Positions 25,307 through 34,019 of a stretch of 64,000 nucleotides of DNA are shown here, piece by piece. Position 1 is the first letter of the stretch. Each line of letters begins with the position of its first letter. This DNA comes from CBDBUR01 sp965212075 (GTDB lineage: Bacteria > Pseudomonadota > Alphaproteobacteria > JAPOUT01 > G958296285), in contig OZ243043.1 of the NCBI GenBank assembly GCA_965212075.1, forward strand, positions 1,302,001 to 1,366,000. Direction: 5' to 3'. The notes under the pieces were generated by a model, which did no database searches, was not told the DNA's origin, and saw nothing but the letters and a program-made list of their open reading frames with translations. The translations under genes and the position numbers were made by a program.

Positions 25307-26537
25307 AATCATCACTTTGGGCTGCCGCTTAAATTTATATGAATCCGAGATCATGAGTCAGCTCGCCCAGCGCCACCGTTTGCATGATGTGATCATCATC
25401 AATTCCTGCGCGGTGACTCAGGCCGCACAAAGCCAGACGCGCCAAAAAGTGCGCCGTGCCAGACGGCAGTATCCGACAAAAAGAATTTTACTCACTGGAT
25501 GCGCGCCAGAAATCGCGCCAGGCGACTTTCAATCTATGAGCGAAGTGGATGCGATCATCAAAAATCGGGACAAAACATCGCAGGCAGTATTTCGCGCGCT
25601 GGCGGGCGGTGCCAAAAGTGCAAAAGAAAGTTCAGGTGAAAATTCAAACGTTAACGTCAAGCAGGCGCGCACGCGCGCCCTGCTCAAAGTGCAGGATGGC
25701 TGCGACTGGCAATGCACATTTTGCGTGATCCCCCAAGGGCGCGGCGCATCGCGCTCAAGGGCGGCGGATGCCGTCATCCGCGAAGCCAATGATTTATTTG
25801 CTGTCGGTCATCAAGAAATCACTCTGACCGGCGTAGACATCACTTCTTATGGCCGTGATCTTTCGCCGCCAATCGCTCTAGGCAATTTGGTTGAAAAGAT
25901 ATTGCGCGCCACGCCGACATCTTTGAAATTGCGCTTAACCTCGCTTGATCCAGCGGCGATGGATGGCGCGCTCTTGGCGCTGCTCGCGACAGAAGAGCGC
26001 TTGCAGCCGCATATTCATCTCTCGGTGCAGTCGGGCGACAATATGATTTTAAAGCGCATGCGGCGGCGGCATTGCCGCGAAGATGTCATCGCGCTCAGTG
26101 AAAATCTGCGCAAGACGCGCGCGCTTTCTATTGGCGCAGATCTGATCGCCGGATTTCCCACCGAAACATCCGCCATGTGCGCACAGAGTGCTGCTTTGAT
26201 TGACCAGTGCGATATTGTGTTTGCGCATATTTTTCCATTTTCGCCCAGACCCGGCACGGCGGCGGCGCGGATGCCGCAAAATGCGCCGCAAATTATCCGC
26301 CAGCGCGCAGCACGATTGCGGCAAAGGGCCGAGACGCGCTTAAAAGCTTTTTTGGACGGCCAGATCGGCAGCATACAGCCCGTCCTCGCTGAGACGAGCC
26401 ATACAGGCCGCACACCTTCTTATGCGCCGGTGCGCTGGCACGGTGCGGCTTTGCAAGCCGGAGGCATTTATTCTATGGCTGTCAAAGAGCGCCTTGACAA
26501 CACGCTCATTGCCGCACTTCATCCAGCAAATTCGTGA
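25293..26537 (+). CDS. mtaB: tRNA t6A37 methylthiotransferase MtaB
   Basis: Radical SAM enzyme that adds a methylthio group to N6-threonylcarbamoyladenosine-37 of tRNAs. 414 residues. N-terminal UPF0004 cluster Cys11, Cys39, Cys70; radical-SAM cluster Cys137, Cys141, Cys144 (CDWQCTFC). GCRLNLYESE at the N-terminus separates MtaB from MiaB and RimO. Starts inside the end of dapF and its last 32 bp overlap ccmG convergently. The dapF-mtaB pairing is frequent in alphaproteobacteria. Confidence 0.93.
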   Translation: MSRAKIITLGCRLNLYESEIMSQLAQRHRLHDVIIINSCAVTQAAQSQTRQKVRRARRQYPTKRILLTGCAPEIAPGDFQSMSEVDAIIKNRDKTSQAVFRALAGGAKSAKESSGENSNVNVKQARTRALLKVQDGCDWQCTFCVIPQGRGASRSRAADAVIREANDLFAVGHQEITLTGVDITSYGRDLSPPIALGNLVEKILRATPTSLKLRLTSLDPAAMDGALLALLATEERLQPHIHLSVQSGDNMILKRMRRRHCREDVIALSENLRKTRALSIGADLIAGFPTETSAMCAQSAALIDQCDIVFAHIFPFSPRPGTAAARMPQNAPQIIRQRAARLRQRAETRLKAFLDGQIGSIQPVLAETSHTGRTPSYAPVRWHGAALQAGGIYSMAVKERLDNTLIAALHPANS

Positions 26538-27057
26538 TGAGCGCAATGTCCGTGATCGGGCCGCGATGATGCAGCAAAATATTGCCCGCGCCATCAACGA
26601 CAAAAGTTTCGGGCACGCCATAAATGCCCCAGCCCAGAGCCGCGCGACCTGTCTGGTCTAATCCCAAAAAATCATAGGGATTGCCAAAACGCTTCAAAAA
26701 ACGCTGCGCGTCTTTTGGCGCGTCTTTATAGGCGATGCCGCCAAGAAAAATATCTTTGCGCTGGGTCAATTTCATCAATAAAGGATGTTCCACGCGGCAG
26801 GGCGCGCACCAGCTTGCCCAAACATTGACAACAAATATTTTGCCCTGACGAAGATCATTTTTCGCAAATACTTCAAGGCCGGAGTCTGGCAAAGGCGTCA
26901 AATGAAAATCCGGCACTTGGCGGCTCGGCGCAAGAGCGCTGGGCGCGGTTTGGGGTTCGCCCTCGCCTTCGCCGGTGATATTGAAAAAAAACATCAAAGC
27001 CACCAGCGCAAAGATCGCAAGCGGCAAAAATAGAGATAAACGCCACATTTGGCTCAT
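26506..27057 (-). CDS. ccmG: Thiol:disulfide interchange protein CcmG/DsbE
   Basis: Membrane-anchored periplasmic thioredoxin that reduces apocytochrome c before heme attachment. 183 residues: one N-terminal membrane segment (about 5-27), thioredoxin fold with WCAPC (Cys84, Cys87), and cis-Pro in GVPETF. ATGA overlap with ccmD. Its 3' end overlaps mtaB. Last of the ccmABCDG set; ccmE, ccmF and ccmH are not in the window. Confidence 0.94.
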   Translation of the reverse strand: MSQMWRLSLFLPLAIFALVALMFFFNITGEGEGEPQTAPSALAPSRQVPDFHLTPLPDSGLEVFAKNDLRQGKIFVVNVWASWCAPCRVEHPLLMKLTQRKDIFLGGIAYKDAPKDAQRFLKRFGNPYDFLGLDQTGRAALGWGIYGVPETFVVDGAGNILLHHRGPITDIALITNLLDEVRQ

Positions 27058-27200
27058 TTTTTCTGCTCCCGTTGGAAATCTCGATGTAGGCTTAAACGGC
27101 GCGTTTGCTGGAACAAGTCATAAAAGCTCACCACGGCGATCGCGCCGATCACCAAAGCCGCGAGCGCATAACAAAGCCAAACATAGGTCTCATGGCTCAT
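27054..27200 (-). CDS. ccmD: Heme exporter protein CcmD
   Basis: Small membrane protein that helps release holo-CcmE from the CcmABC complex. 48 residues, MSHETYVWLCYALAAL then one membrane helix and a basic tail (QQTRRLSLHRDF). I translated it directly because of its size. Its ATG overlaps the ccmC TGA and its TGA overlaps the ccmG ATG, each by ATGA, so the position in the operon is unambiguous. Confidence 0.9.
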   Translation of the reverse strand: MSHETYVWLCYALAALVIGAIAVVSFYDLFQQTRRLSLHRDFQREQKK

Positions 27201-27925
27201 CAGCCTCTCTCCTGTTCTAGCAGCAAAGCCTCTATGCGGCGGCGGATGATTTCAGCGCGCATGCGCACCAATAAAAGCGCAGTAAATAAAAACAAAGCCG
27301 CGAGCGCCATCAAGCCCAGTGGCCATAAAAATACCGGTGCTAGCGACGGCCCCGCTAAGCGCAAAATTGACGCCGGTTGATGCAATGTGTTCCACCAATC
27401 CACCGAAAATTTGATGATCGGCAGATTGACCGCGCCGACGATCGCCAATAGACGCGCCGCTGCATTTGCGCGCGCGCGGTCATCAATGGAAGCCAGCAAA
27501 GCGATATAACCCAAATAAAGAAAAAACAAAATCAGCACAGAAACCAGCCGCGCATCCCACGCCCAAAAATGCCCCCAAATCGGCTTTCCCCATAAAGACC
27601 CCGTAGCCAAAGCCAAAAACGTAAAACCCAAACCCGGAAGCGCTGCACTCTGCGCAGCAATGTCAGACAAAGGCGTGCGCCAAATGAACGCCGCCGCCGA
27701 CGCCAAAGCCATCAAGCCATAAACCATCATCGCCATCCACGCCACAGGCACGTGAATGAACAAAATTCTAACCATAATGCCTTGTTGATAATCAGGCGGC
27801 GCAGTGAAAGCAAAATAAAGCCCGACCAATAAAAATCCCATCGCAAGCGTGAAACAAAGCGGCCATAGCCACGCGCTTAATTTCATAAAGCGCATGGGGT
27901 TGGCATAAATCATCATCGTGTTCAT
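27200..27925 (-). CDS. ccmC: Heme exporter protein CcmC
   Basis: Six-helix membrane protein of the heme-handling family; presents heme to CcmE in the periplasm. 241 residues. Tryptophan-rich motif WGHFWAWDARL flanked by the conserved histidines (FIHVPVAW and TLHQPAS). First ATG used; others at codons 4, 5, 11 and 14 are possible. ccmB ends 10 bp upstream. Confidence 0.94.
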   Translation of the reverse strand: MNTMMIYANPMRFMKLSAWLWPLCFTLAMGFLLVGLYFAFTAPPDYQQGIMVRILFIHVPVAWMAMMVYGLMALASAAAFIWRTPLSDIAAQSAALPGLGFTFLALATGSLWGKPIWGHFWAWDARLVSVLILFFLYLGYIALLASIDDRARANAAARLLAIVGAVNLPIIKFSVDWWNTLHQPASILRLAGPSLAPVFLWPLGLMALAALFLFTALLLVRMRAEIIRRRIEALLLEQERG

Positions 27926-27935
27926 ATCTCTTGCC

Positions 27936-28589
27936 TTAATTTTCCTGTGATGTCAGCGCAAAGGCAGCGGCTAGAGGTGCGAGTGCGACTGTCATCAAGA
28001 CCAGCCCCATCAATATCAAACTTGGCGGCGCTGTAAAAAAAATATTGAACGGCAACCGCGCTGCCGCCGCGCCAAAAATCAGCACGGGCAGCTCCAGCGG
28101 CAGAAGAAGTAAAGGCATGAGCCAAAAAGCCGTGCGCAACCCGCCGGTCAATGCGGCGGCGAAGCTGCTCAAAAATACCAGCGCGAGACTGCCGATCAGT
28201 GCCGAGCTCACAAGCGATCCCAGCGCCGACGGCGGCAGTCCCAGCAAAATGCCCGCCAAAGGCACAAGGGCGACCAAAGGCAAAGACGCACCGACCCACG
28301 CCGCAAGAGATTTGGCGATCATCACTGCGGCTGGCAACTTTGTTTCCACAAGCAAAAAATCCATCACGCCATCGGCAAGGTCGGCCTCCAGCAAACGCGG
28401 CACAATGAGCAAATGCGCCAGCAGCAAGCCAATCCAGATCAGGCCGCAGGCGAACGCGGTCAAATCTTGCGAGGCCGTCAAGCCGAGAGGAAAAGATAAA
28501 ATCATAATCAAGAAAAAACCCAAAGGTGCCGCCCAGCCTTGTTTGAGCGCAAGGCGCAGATCGCGGTGAAAAATCATCAGATATTTCAT
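27936..28589 (-). CDS. ccmB: Heme exporter protein CcmB
   Basis: Membrane subunit of the CcmAB ABC complex of cytochrome c maturation. 217 residues with about six hydrophobic segments; FHRDLRLALKQG at the N-terminus is typical. The ATG at 28587-28589 overlaps the ccmA TGA by one base (TGATG); an upstream TTG in frame is not needed. Confidence 0.93.
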   Translation of the reverse strand: MKYLMIFHRDLRLALKQGWAAPLGFFLIMILSFPLGLTASQDLTAFACGLIWIGLLLAHLLIVPRLLEADLADGVMDFLLVETKLPAAVMIAKSLAAWVGASLPLVALVPLAGILLGLPPSALGSLVSSALIGSLALVFLSSFAAALTGGLRTAFWLMPLLLLPLELPVLIFGAAAARLPFNIFFTAPPSLILMGLVLMTVALAPLAAAFALTSQEN

Positions 28590-29236
28590 CAAAGCGCATC
28601 CATATCTAGATCTATGATCTTATCTTTGATTAGTATGGCCTCACCCATGTGATCAGCCAAAATGATCATGCCGCCTTGATTGAGATGATCACATATTTGC
28701 GCGTGCAAAATCTCACGCCGACGAGAATCTAAACTGGTGGCTGGTTCGTCAAGCAGCCAAAGCGGGCGCGGCGCGAGGCGCAGGCGGCATAAAGATAAAG
28801 CGCGCGCTTGTCCGGCAGATAATAGGCTGACAGGCAAAAAGGCGGCGTGGCGCAAATTCCACTGGTCAAGACTATCTTCAACGCTGCCGACGCTGAAATG
28901 ACTATAAAGTGATGGCGACTCATATCTCATCAATCTTTCCCAAAATCGCAGCGTGTCTTGAACCGATAGAGATGGGCTCAACGCATTGGCATGGCCAATA
29001 TAATGGAAAGGCGGCACGGCGGTCAAAGTGCCGGACGCAATCGGCAGCAGACCGGCGATCATGCGCAAGAGGCTCGTCTTGCCTGCGCCATTGGCGCCGC
29101 GCAGATGAAGCATAAAACCGCCGCGCAGGTGAAAGAACAGGCCGGAAAAAACCCTCCGCCCCGCGCGAATACATTCTAGATTTTGCGCCGCAAGAGTTTG
29201 TGATGAAAGGGCGGTGATGTTCATTTGTGGGTTCAT
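28589..29236 (-). CDS. ccmA: Cytochrome c biogenesis ATP-binding protein CcmA
   Basis: ATPase subunit driving release of holo-CcmE. 215 residues. Walker A GANGAGKTS with Lys53, signature LLSAGQARAL (about 138-145), Walker B LWLLDEP with Glu163. First gene of ccmABCDG, divergent from acnA. The open frame has a second ATG at codon 5. Confidence 0.94.
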   Translation of the reverse strand: MNPQMNITALSSQTLAAQNLECIRAGRRVFSGLFFHLRGGFMLHLRGANGAGKTSLLRMIAGLLPIASGTLTAVPPFHYIGHANALSPSLSVQDTLRFWERLMRYESPSLYSHFSVGSVEDSLDQWNLRHAAFLPVSLLSAGQARALSLCRLRLAPRPLWLLDEPATSLDSRRREILHAQICDHLNQGGMIILADHMGEAILIKDKIIDLDMDAL

Positions 29237-29274
29237 CTTTGGACATTCATTTTGGATTTAGGCCAAAATCATTT

Positions 29275-29303
29275 TTGGCGGCGCGCGCGTGATATGCTAT
29301 ATT
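29275..29303 (+). promoter_or_regulatory. acnA promoter
   Basis: TTGGCG (29275-29280), 17-base spacer, TATATT (29298-29303) with an extended TG two bases upstream (TGCTATATT). It sits 44 bp before the acnA ATG, which has AAGGGG about 7 bases upstream. Good match to a vegetative promoter. Confidence 0.65.
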
Positions 29304-29346
29304 TATAGCGCCGATCAACAAAAAAGGGATAAGAAAGGGGTAAAAC

Positions 29347-32052
29347 ATGGCGCAAAACAAAAGCCATCCGGACAGTTTTCAAGCGCAGCGCACATTCAAG
29401 ATTGACGGGCGCACCTATCACTTTTTCAGCCTCAAAGCGGCGGCGGAAAATGGGCTGCGCGGCATTGAGCGCCTGCCGGTTTCACTGAAAATCGTCATTG
29501 AGAATTTGCTGCGCCATGAGGACGGCACCTCGGTGAGCCGCGACGATATTCTCGCGGGGCTTGACTGGCTGAAGGAGCGGCGCGCGCGCGCGGAGATCGC
29601 TTATCGTCCGGCGCGCGTATTGATGCAGGATTTCACCGGCGTGCCCGCAGTAGCCGATCTGGCCGCGATGCGTGATGCGCTCGCACAAACCGGCGGTGAT
29701 CCGCAAAAGATCAACCCTCTGGTTCCGGTGGATTTGGTAATTGACCATTCAGTGATGGTGGATCAATCCGGCACTTCAGGGGCGATGGCGCAAAACATCA
29801 AGCGCGAATATGAGCGCAATGGCGAGCGCTATGCTTTTTTGCGCTGGGCATCGGATGCGTTTTCTAACTTTCGCGTGGTGCCGCCGGGCGCGGGCATATG
29901 TCATCAAGTCAATTTGGAACATCTCGCGCGCATCGTTTGGTCAAAAAAAGATGAGCAAGATGAGTGGCTGGCCTATCCCGATACTTTGGTCGGCACCGAC
30001 AGCCATACGACGATGATCAATGCGCTGGGCGTTCTCGGCTGGGGCGTTGGCGGCATTGAGGCGGAAGCGGCTTTATTGGGACAGCCCATTTCCATGCTGC
30101 TGCCCGAAGTGATCGGCGTGCGTTTGAGCGGTGCCGCACTGGCGGGGGTCACCGCCACCGACATTGTGCTGACGGTCACGCAAGCTTTGCGCGAGAAAAA
30201 AGTTGTCGGCAAATTCGTTGAATTTTTCGGCGACGGCATGGCGCATATGGCGCTGGAAGATCGCGCAACGATCGCCAATATGGCGCCTGAATATGGCGCT
30301 ACGTGCGGTTTTTTTCCAGTGGACAGCAAAACTTTGGATTATCTGTATGCCACAGGCCGCGAAGATGAGCAGATTGAACTCGTGCGCACCTATCTGGAAG
30401 AACAGGGATTACTTTACGATGCACAGGCCGAGCCGCCTTTATTCACTGACGTTTTGGACGTTGATCTCAGCCAAGTGCGGCCATCGCTTGCCGGCCCGCG
30501 CCGCCCACAGGATAAAATCACGCTCACCCAAGCTGCACAAAGTTTTCGCACATTCTTGACTCAAGATTCTCACATGGCGGAATCGGAAATCACGCAGCGG
30601 CAGGAAACAGAGAGCGGGCATGATTTAGGGCATGGCGATATTGTGATCGCGGCGATCACGTCATGCACGAACACATCCAATCCGCGCGTGATGCTGGGCG
30701 CAGCGCTGATGGCGCGCGCAGCATATGCCAAAGGCCTTGCCGTGAAGCCGTGGGTCAAAACATCGCTCGCCCCCGGCTCTCAAGTGGTCGCGGATTATCT
30801 GGAAAAATCCAGCCTGCAGGCTGACCTTGACCGTTTGGGCTTTCACATCGTTGGCTTTGGCTGCACAACCTGTATCGGCAATTCCGGCCCGCTCGCGCCG
30901 GAGATTTCAAAAGTGATTCACGACAAGAATCTCACTGTGGCGGCTGTTCTTTCGGGCAATCGCAATTTTGAAGGCCGCATCCATGCCGAGGTCAAAGCGA
31001 ATTATCTTGCCTCGCCCATGCTGGTTGTCGCTTATGCGCTCGCAGGATCTATGCTGGCTGACTTGACCAAAGACCCTCTCGGATCAGACCAAAATGGCGC
31101 GCCAGTCTATCTGAAAGATATTTGGCCGTCTGATGACGAGATCACAAAAGTCGTGCAGGACAACATCACGCGCGATATGTTTCGCGCGCGCTATGCGGAT
31201 TTGTTCAAGGGTGATCAGGCGTGGAGCCAGATCAAGCCCGCACAGGGGGCTGTCTATAAATGGTTTGACGCCTCAACCTATATTCGCAAGCCGCCTTTCT
31301 TTGAGAGCCAAGAAGGGCAAAAAAGTCAGGCGGTCGGCGAAGGGAAAATTTCCGGCGCAAAAATTCTGGCGCTGCTGGGCGATTCGATCACGACCGATCA
31401 TATTTCTCCCGCCGGATCAATTGCTGCGGACTCTCCTGCGGCGCAATATCTTGAAGAGCGGCAAATTACAAAACATGAATTCAATTCCTATGGCGCGCGG
31501 CGCGGCAATCATGAAGTGATGGCGCGCGGCACCTTTGCCAATATCCGCTTGCGCAACCAGATGATCCCCGATTCCGAAGGCGGGCTCACAAAAATTTTCC
31601 CCGAAGGGCGGCAAGCGACGATCTATGAGGCGGCGCAGACCTATATGAAAAATAAAACGCCGCTGGTGGTTTTTGCGGGCCGCGAATATGGCACAGGCTC
31701 AAGCCGCGACTGGGCGGCGAAAGGGCCGCGGCTGCTGGGCGTCAAAGCCGTGATCGCGCAATCATTTGAGCGCATTCACCGCTCCAATCTGATCGGCATG
31801 GGCATTCTGCCGCTGCAATTTGACGAAGACACTGACTGGCAAAAACTCGGCCTGACCGGCGCGGAAGACATTTCCATTGACGTGCCGGAAAAGATCACAC
31901 CGCGGCAGAAAATCAACGCGACCATTCAATTTGCGGATGGCGCAAAAAAGCAGATTACCCTGCTCTGCCGCATTGATACCGGCGATGAGGTGGCCTATCA
32001 CAAAGCGGGCGGCATTTTGCCTTTTGTGCTTGAAGGGCTGGCCGCATCTTAG
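29347..32052 (+). CDS. acnA: Aconitate hydratase A (IRP1 type)
   Basis: Citrate-isocitrate isomerisation in the TCA cycle. 901 residues, full length. [4Fe-4S] ligands Cys440 (TSCTNTSNP) and Cys506/Cys509 (GCTTCIGN). C-terminal swivel domain with GDSITTDHISPAGSI and active-site GREYGTGSSRDWAAKG. Divergent from the ccm operon; next gene follows after 32 bp with its own strong ribosome-binding site. Confidence 0.97.
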   Translation: MAQNKSHPDSFQAQRTFKIDGRTYHFFSLKAAAENGLRGIERLPVSLKIVIENLLRHEDGTSVSRDDILAGLDWLKERRARAEIAYRPARVLMQDFTGVPAVADLAAMRDALAQTGGDPQKINPLVPVDLVIDHSVMVDQSGTSGAMAQNIKREYERNGERYAFLRWASDAFSNFRVVPPGAGICHQVNLEHLARIVWSKKDEQDEWLAYPDTLVGTDSHTTMINALGVLGWGVGGIEAEAALLGQPISMLLPEVIGVRLSGAALAGVTATDIVLTVTQALREKKVVGKFVEFFGDGMAHMALEDRATIANMAPEYGATCGFFPVDSKTLDYLYATGREDEQIELVRTYLEEQGLLYDAQAEPPLFTDVLDVDLSQVRPSLAGPRRPQDKITLTQAAQSFRTFLTQDSHMAESEITQRQETESGHDLGHGDIVIAAITSCTNTSNPRVMLGAALMARAAYAKGLAVKPWVKTSLAPGSQVVADYLEKSSLQADLDRLGFHIVGFGCTTCIGNSGPLAPEISKVIHDKNLTVAAVLSGNRNFEGRIHAEVKANYLASPMLVVAYALAGSMLADLTKDPLGSDQNGAPVYLKDIWPSDDEITKVVQDNITRDMFRARYADLFKGDQAWSQIKPAQGAVYKWFDASTYIRKPPFFESQEGQKSQAVGEGKISGAKILALLGDSITTDHISPAGSIAADSPAAQYLEERQITKHEFNSYGARRGNHEVMARGTFANIRLRNQMIPDSEGGLTKIFPEGRQATIYEAAQTYMKNKTPLVVFAGREYGTGSSRDWAAKGPRLLGVKAVIAQSFERIHRSNLIGMGILPLQFDEDTDWQKLGLTGAEDISIDVPEKITPRQKINATIQFADGAKKQITLLCRIDTGDEVAYHKAGGILPFVLEGLAAS

Positions 32053-32084
32053 TAAGATGAAGAGATAAAACAAAGGAGGCTGAT

Positions 32085-32855
32085 ATGATTCAGAAATTTT
32101 TGCCAACCCCTGCGACGGCTACATATTTATTTCTTGTTTTTGGCTTTTGTGCCGCAGCAATTTGTGCCGCAGCACTTTATGCCGCCAGTCAAGCGCGCGC
32201 GGCAGCGCCGGATGAGCCGATTCTTGTTGAGCTGTTTACCAGTCAAGGCTGCTCGTCATGTCCGCCCGCTGATCGCTTTGCAGCAACATTGATTAAAGAG
32301 CGCAAAGATTTGCTCGTCCTCTCGCTGCCGGTGGATTATTGGGACAGGCTGGGCTGGAAAGATACTTTGGCCTCGCCGGAATTTACCGCGCGGCAAAGGC
32401 AGTATAATCGTAAGAGACGCTGGGGTGTTTATACGCCGCAAATGGTTGTTGATGGCCAGAGCCATGGCGTCGGGTCGCGCCCGCAATCAATGCTGCGCCT
32501 GATCAGCCGCCATAAAAAATCGCGCAAAGTCAAAACGCGTGTGCGGCTTGAGCACAGGGGTTCGTCGGTGAATTTGCAGATTGACGCGAGCAGCAACATA
32601 CGCCATGCGGCAATGATCTGGCGCGTGAATTTTCTTAAAAAACGCGTCGTGGATATTGGCGCGGGCGAAAATTCAGGGCGCAGGATTTCCTATCATAATG
32701 TCGTCAAGGACATCGTGCCGCTTGGCCGCTGGTCTGGCGCTGCGGTGAAGCGCGATCTGCCCGTAAGCAAAGGCTATGATGGTGTCGCGGTCTTCATCCA
32801 GCAAAACAATCATGGCGAAGTGCTCGCCGCCAACAGCTTAACGCTCGCGCAGTAA
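32085..32855 (+). CDS. DUF1223 thioredoxin-fold exported protein
   Basis: 256 residues. N-terminal hydrophobic segment (about 14-34) ends in AARAAA-type residues, so it is exported or anchored. Then VELFTSQGCSSCPPADR with Cys56 and Cys59, the DUF1223 hallmark resembling a thioredoxin active site, and VDYWDRLGWKD. Function is unknown; a thiol-redox role in the envelope is an inference. AGGAGG stands 5 bases before the ATG. Ends 3 bp from the convergent DUF4340 gene. Confidence 0.88.
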   Translation: MIQKFLPTPATATYLFLVFGFCAAAICAAALYAASQARAAAPDEPILVELFTSQGCSSCPPADRFAATLIKERKDLLVLSLPVDYWDRLGWKDTLASPEFTARQRQYNRKRRWGVYTPQMVVDGQSHGVGSRPQSMLRLISRHKKSRKVKTRVRLEHRGSSVNLQIDASSNIRHAAMIWRVNFLKKRVVDIGAGENSGRRISYHNVVKDIVPLGRWSGAAVKRDLPVSKGYDGVAVFIQQNNHGEVLAANSLTLAQ

Positions 32856-32858
32856 AAT

Positions 32859-33995
32859 CTATCTCTTGCTTTTCTTTTTGCGGCGGGAGGATGGTTTGAG
32901 CAAAGCTTTGGCTGACAAAATCATGCGCCGTGCTGTTATTGTCGGCAGCAAAAACGCAAATCCCTTTAACCGCCGATCTAGCGCGCGCGCGCGCGCTTCG
33001 GCGCTGCGCGCGGTGGCGCGCGCATTGATGCGCGCCCAATAGCCTCCATTGGCGCCGACGATCTCAAACACGATCGCCAGACCCGAAAAACTTTGATAGA
33101 TCGCCGTATGCTGCCGCCGAAACCGCAGATCGGTGAGCGGGCGAACATCTTCAAACACCAGATCATTCAGCGATAAAGCCACCTGCCTAACACGGCGGTC
33201 ATCCACGATGCCGCGCACAGGTATGCCGCGGCGATCGGTCAAAGCAAAATCCTGCCCGGCTTCCGCGCGGGTCATGCGCCAAGGGGTGCTGCCATAGGGC
33301 ACGAATTGCGCTTTGGCGAGAACAAAATCTTGGCCGTTAATTTTTTTGGCCAGAAGCCTTTGAAAAAAATCGAGGTCAAGCCAATCATTGAGCACAAGCC
33401 GCAAAGGCAAAGCGCCGCGCGCAAGCCAAGATTGCTGCTCACCGATGCGGCGCACATAGATGGAGGATTGCCCCAGCACATCTCCGAGCCCTTCCGGCCT
33501 TTTGCCCACGATCACGCCGGCGATTTTTTTGCGGCGCATGTTTCCGTTCGCGGATTTGCCGCGATCATAAAGAATGATTCGCACTGAAGGCCCGAGCTCA
33601 TCGGGTGCCAGCAGACCAAGCCGCACATGATCTTCGGGCAGGGCTGAACGCGGCGCGATCGCCTCAAGGCCGGCCATGCCCGACATCAGGCGCCTGACCA
33701 TATCCTCGCGCGCCAGATAAGAGCTGCGCTCAACGATGCGGAAAAAATCCTCTTTCTGCTGCGTCGTGCGCACAAGCGTGATTGCCTGAACCCCCGCGAG
33801 ACCTTTGCCAATTTCAATTCTGATCGCGCCGACATCATCAAGCCGCTCAGCGAGGGCGGGAAATAATAATCTGGGCTCAAAATAGCGCTTCTGCTCCGTT
33901 TGCCGATCTGCGACGACCGCCCACCAAGCACCGCCCAGACTCACCAAGGTGAGGGCAGCTAGAGCAGACAAAAGAAACCCAGACTTGCTTTTCAT
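32859..33995 (-). CDS. DUF4340 protein of a GldG-type ABC system
   Basis: 378 residues from ATG at 33993-33995; the longer frame begins with a TTG. One N-terminal membrane anchor (about 6-28), then a periplasmic-type region and a strongly basic end (SSRRKKKSKR). Position after a GldG-like gene and overall layout match DUF4340, which accompanies GldA/F/G-type ABC genes in many Gram-negatives. Exact role unknown. Last gene of the four-gene unit 37710-32859. Confidence 0.75.
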   Translation of the reverse strand: MKSKSGFLLSALAALTLVSLGGAWWAVVADRQTEQKRYFEPRLLFPALAERLDDVGAIRIEIGKGLAGVQAITLVRTTQQKEDFFRIVERSSYLAREDMVRRLMSGMAGLEAIAPRSALPEDHVRLGLLAPDELGPSVRIILYDRGKSANGNMRRKKIAGVIVGKRPEGLGDVLGQSSIYVRRIGEQQSWLARGALPLRLVLNDWLDLDFFQRLLAKKINGQDFVLAKAQFVPYGSTPWRMTRAEAGQDFALTDRRGIPVRGIVDDRRVRQVALSLNDLVFEDVRPLTDLRFRRQHTAIYQSFSGLAIVFEIVGANGGYWARINARATARSAEARARALDRRLKGFAFLLPTITARRMILSAKALLKPSSRRKKKSKR

Positions 33996-34019
33996 AAAAA
34001 TATTCGCCAAAAAAATTTT

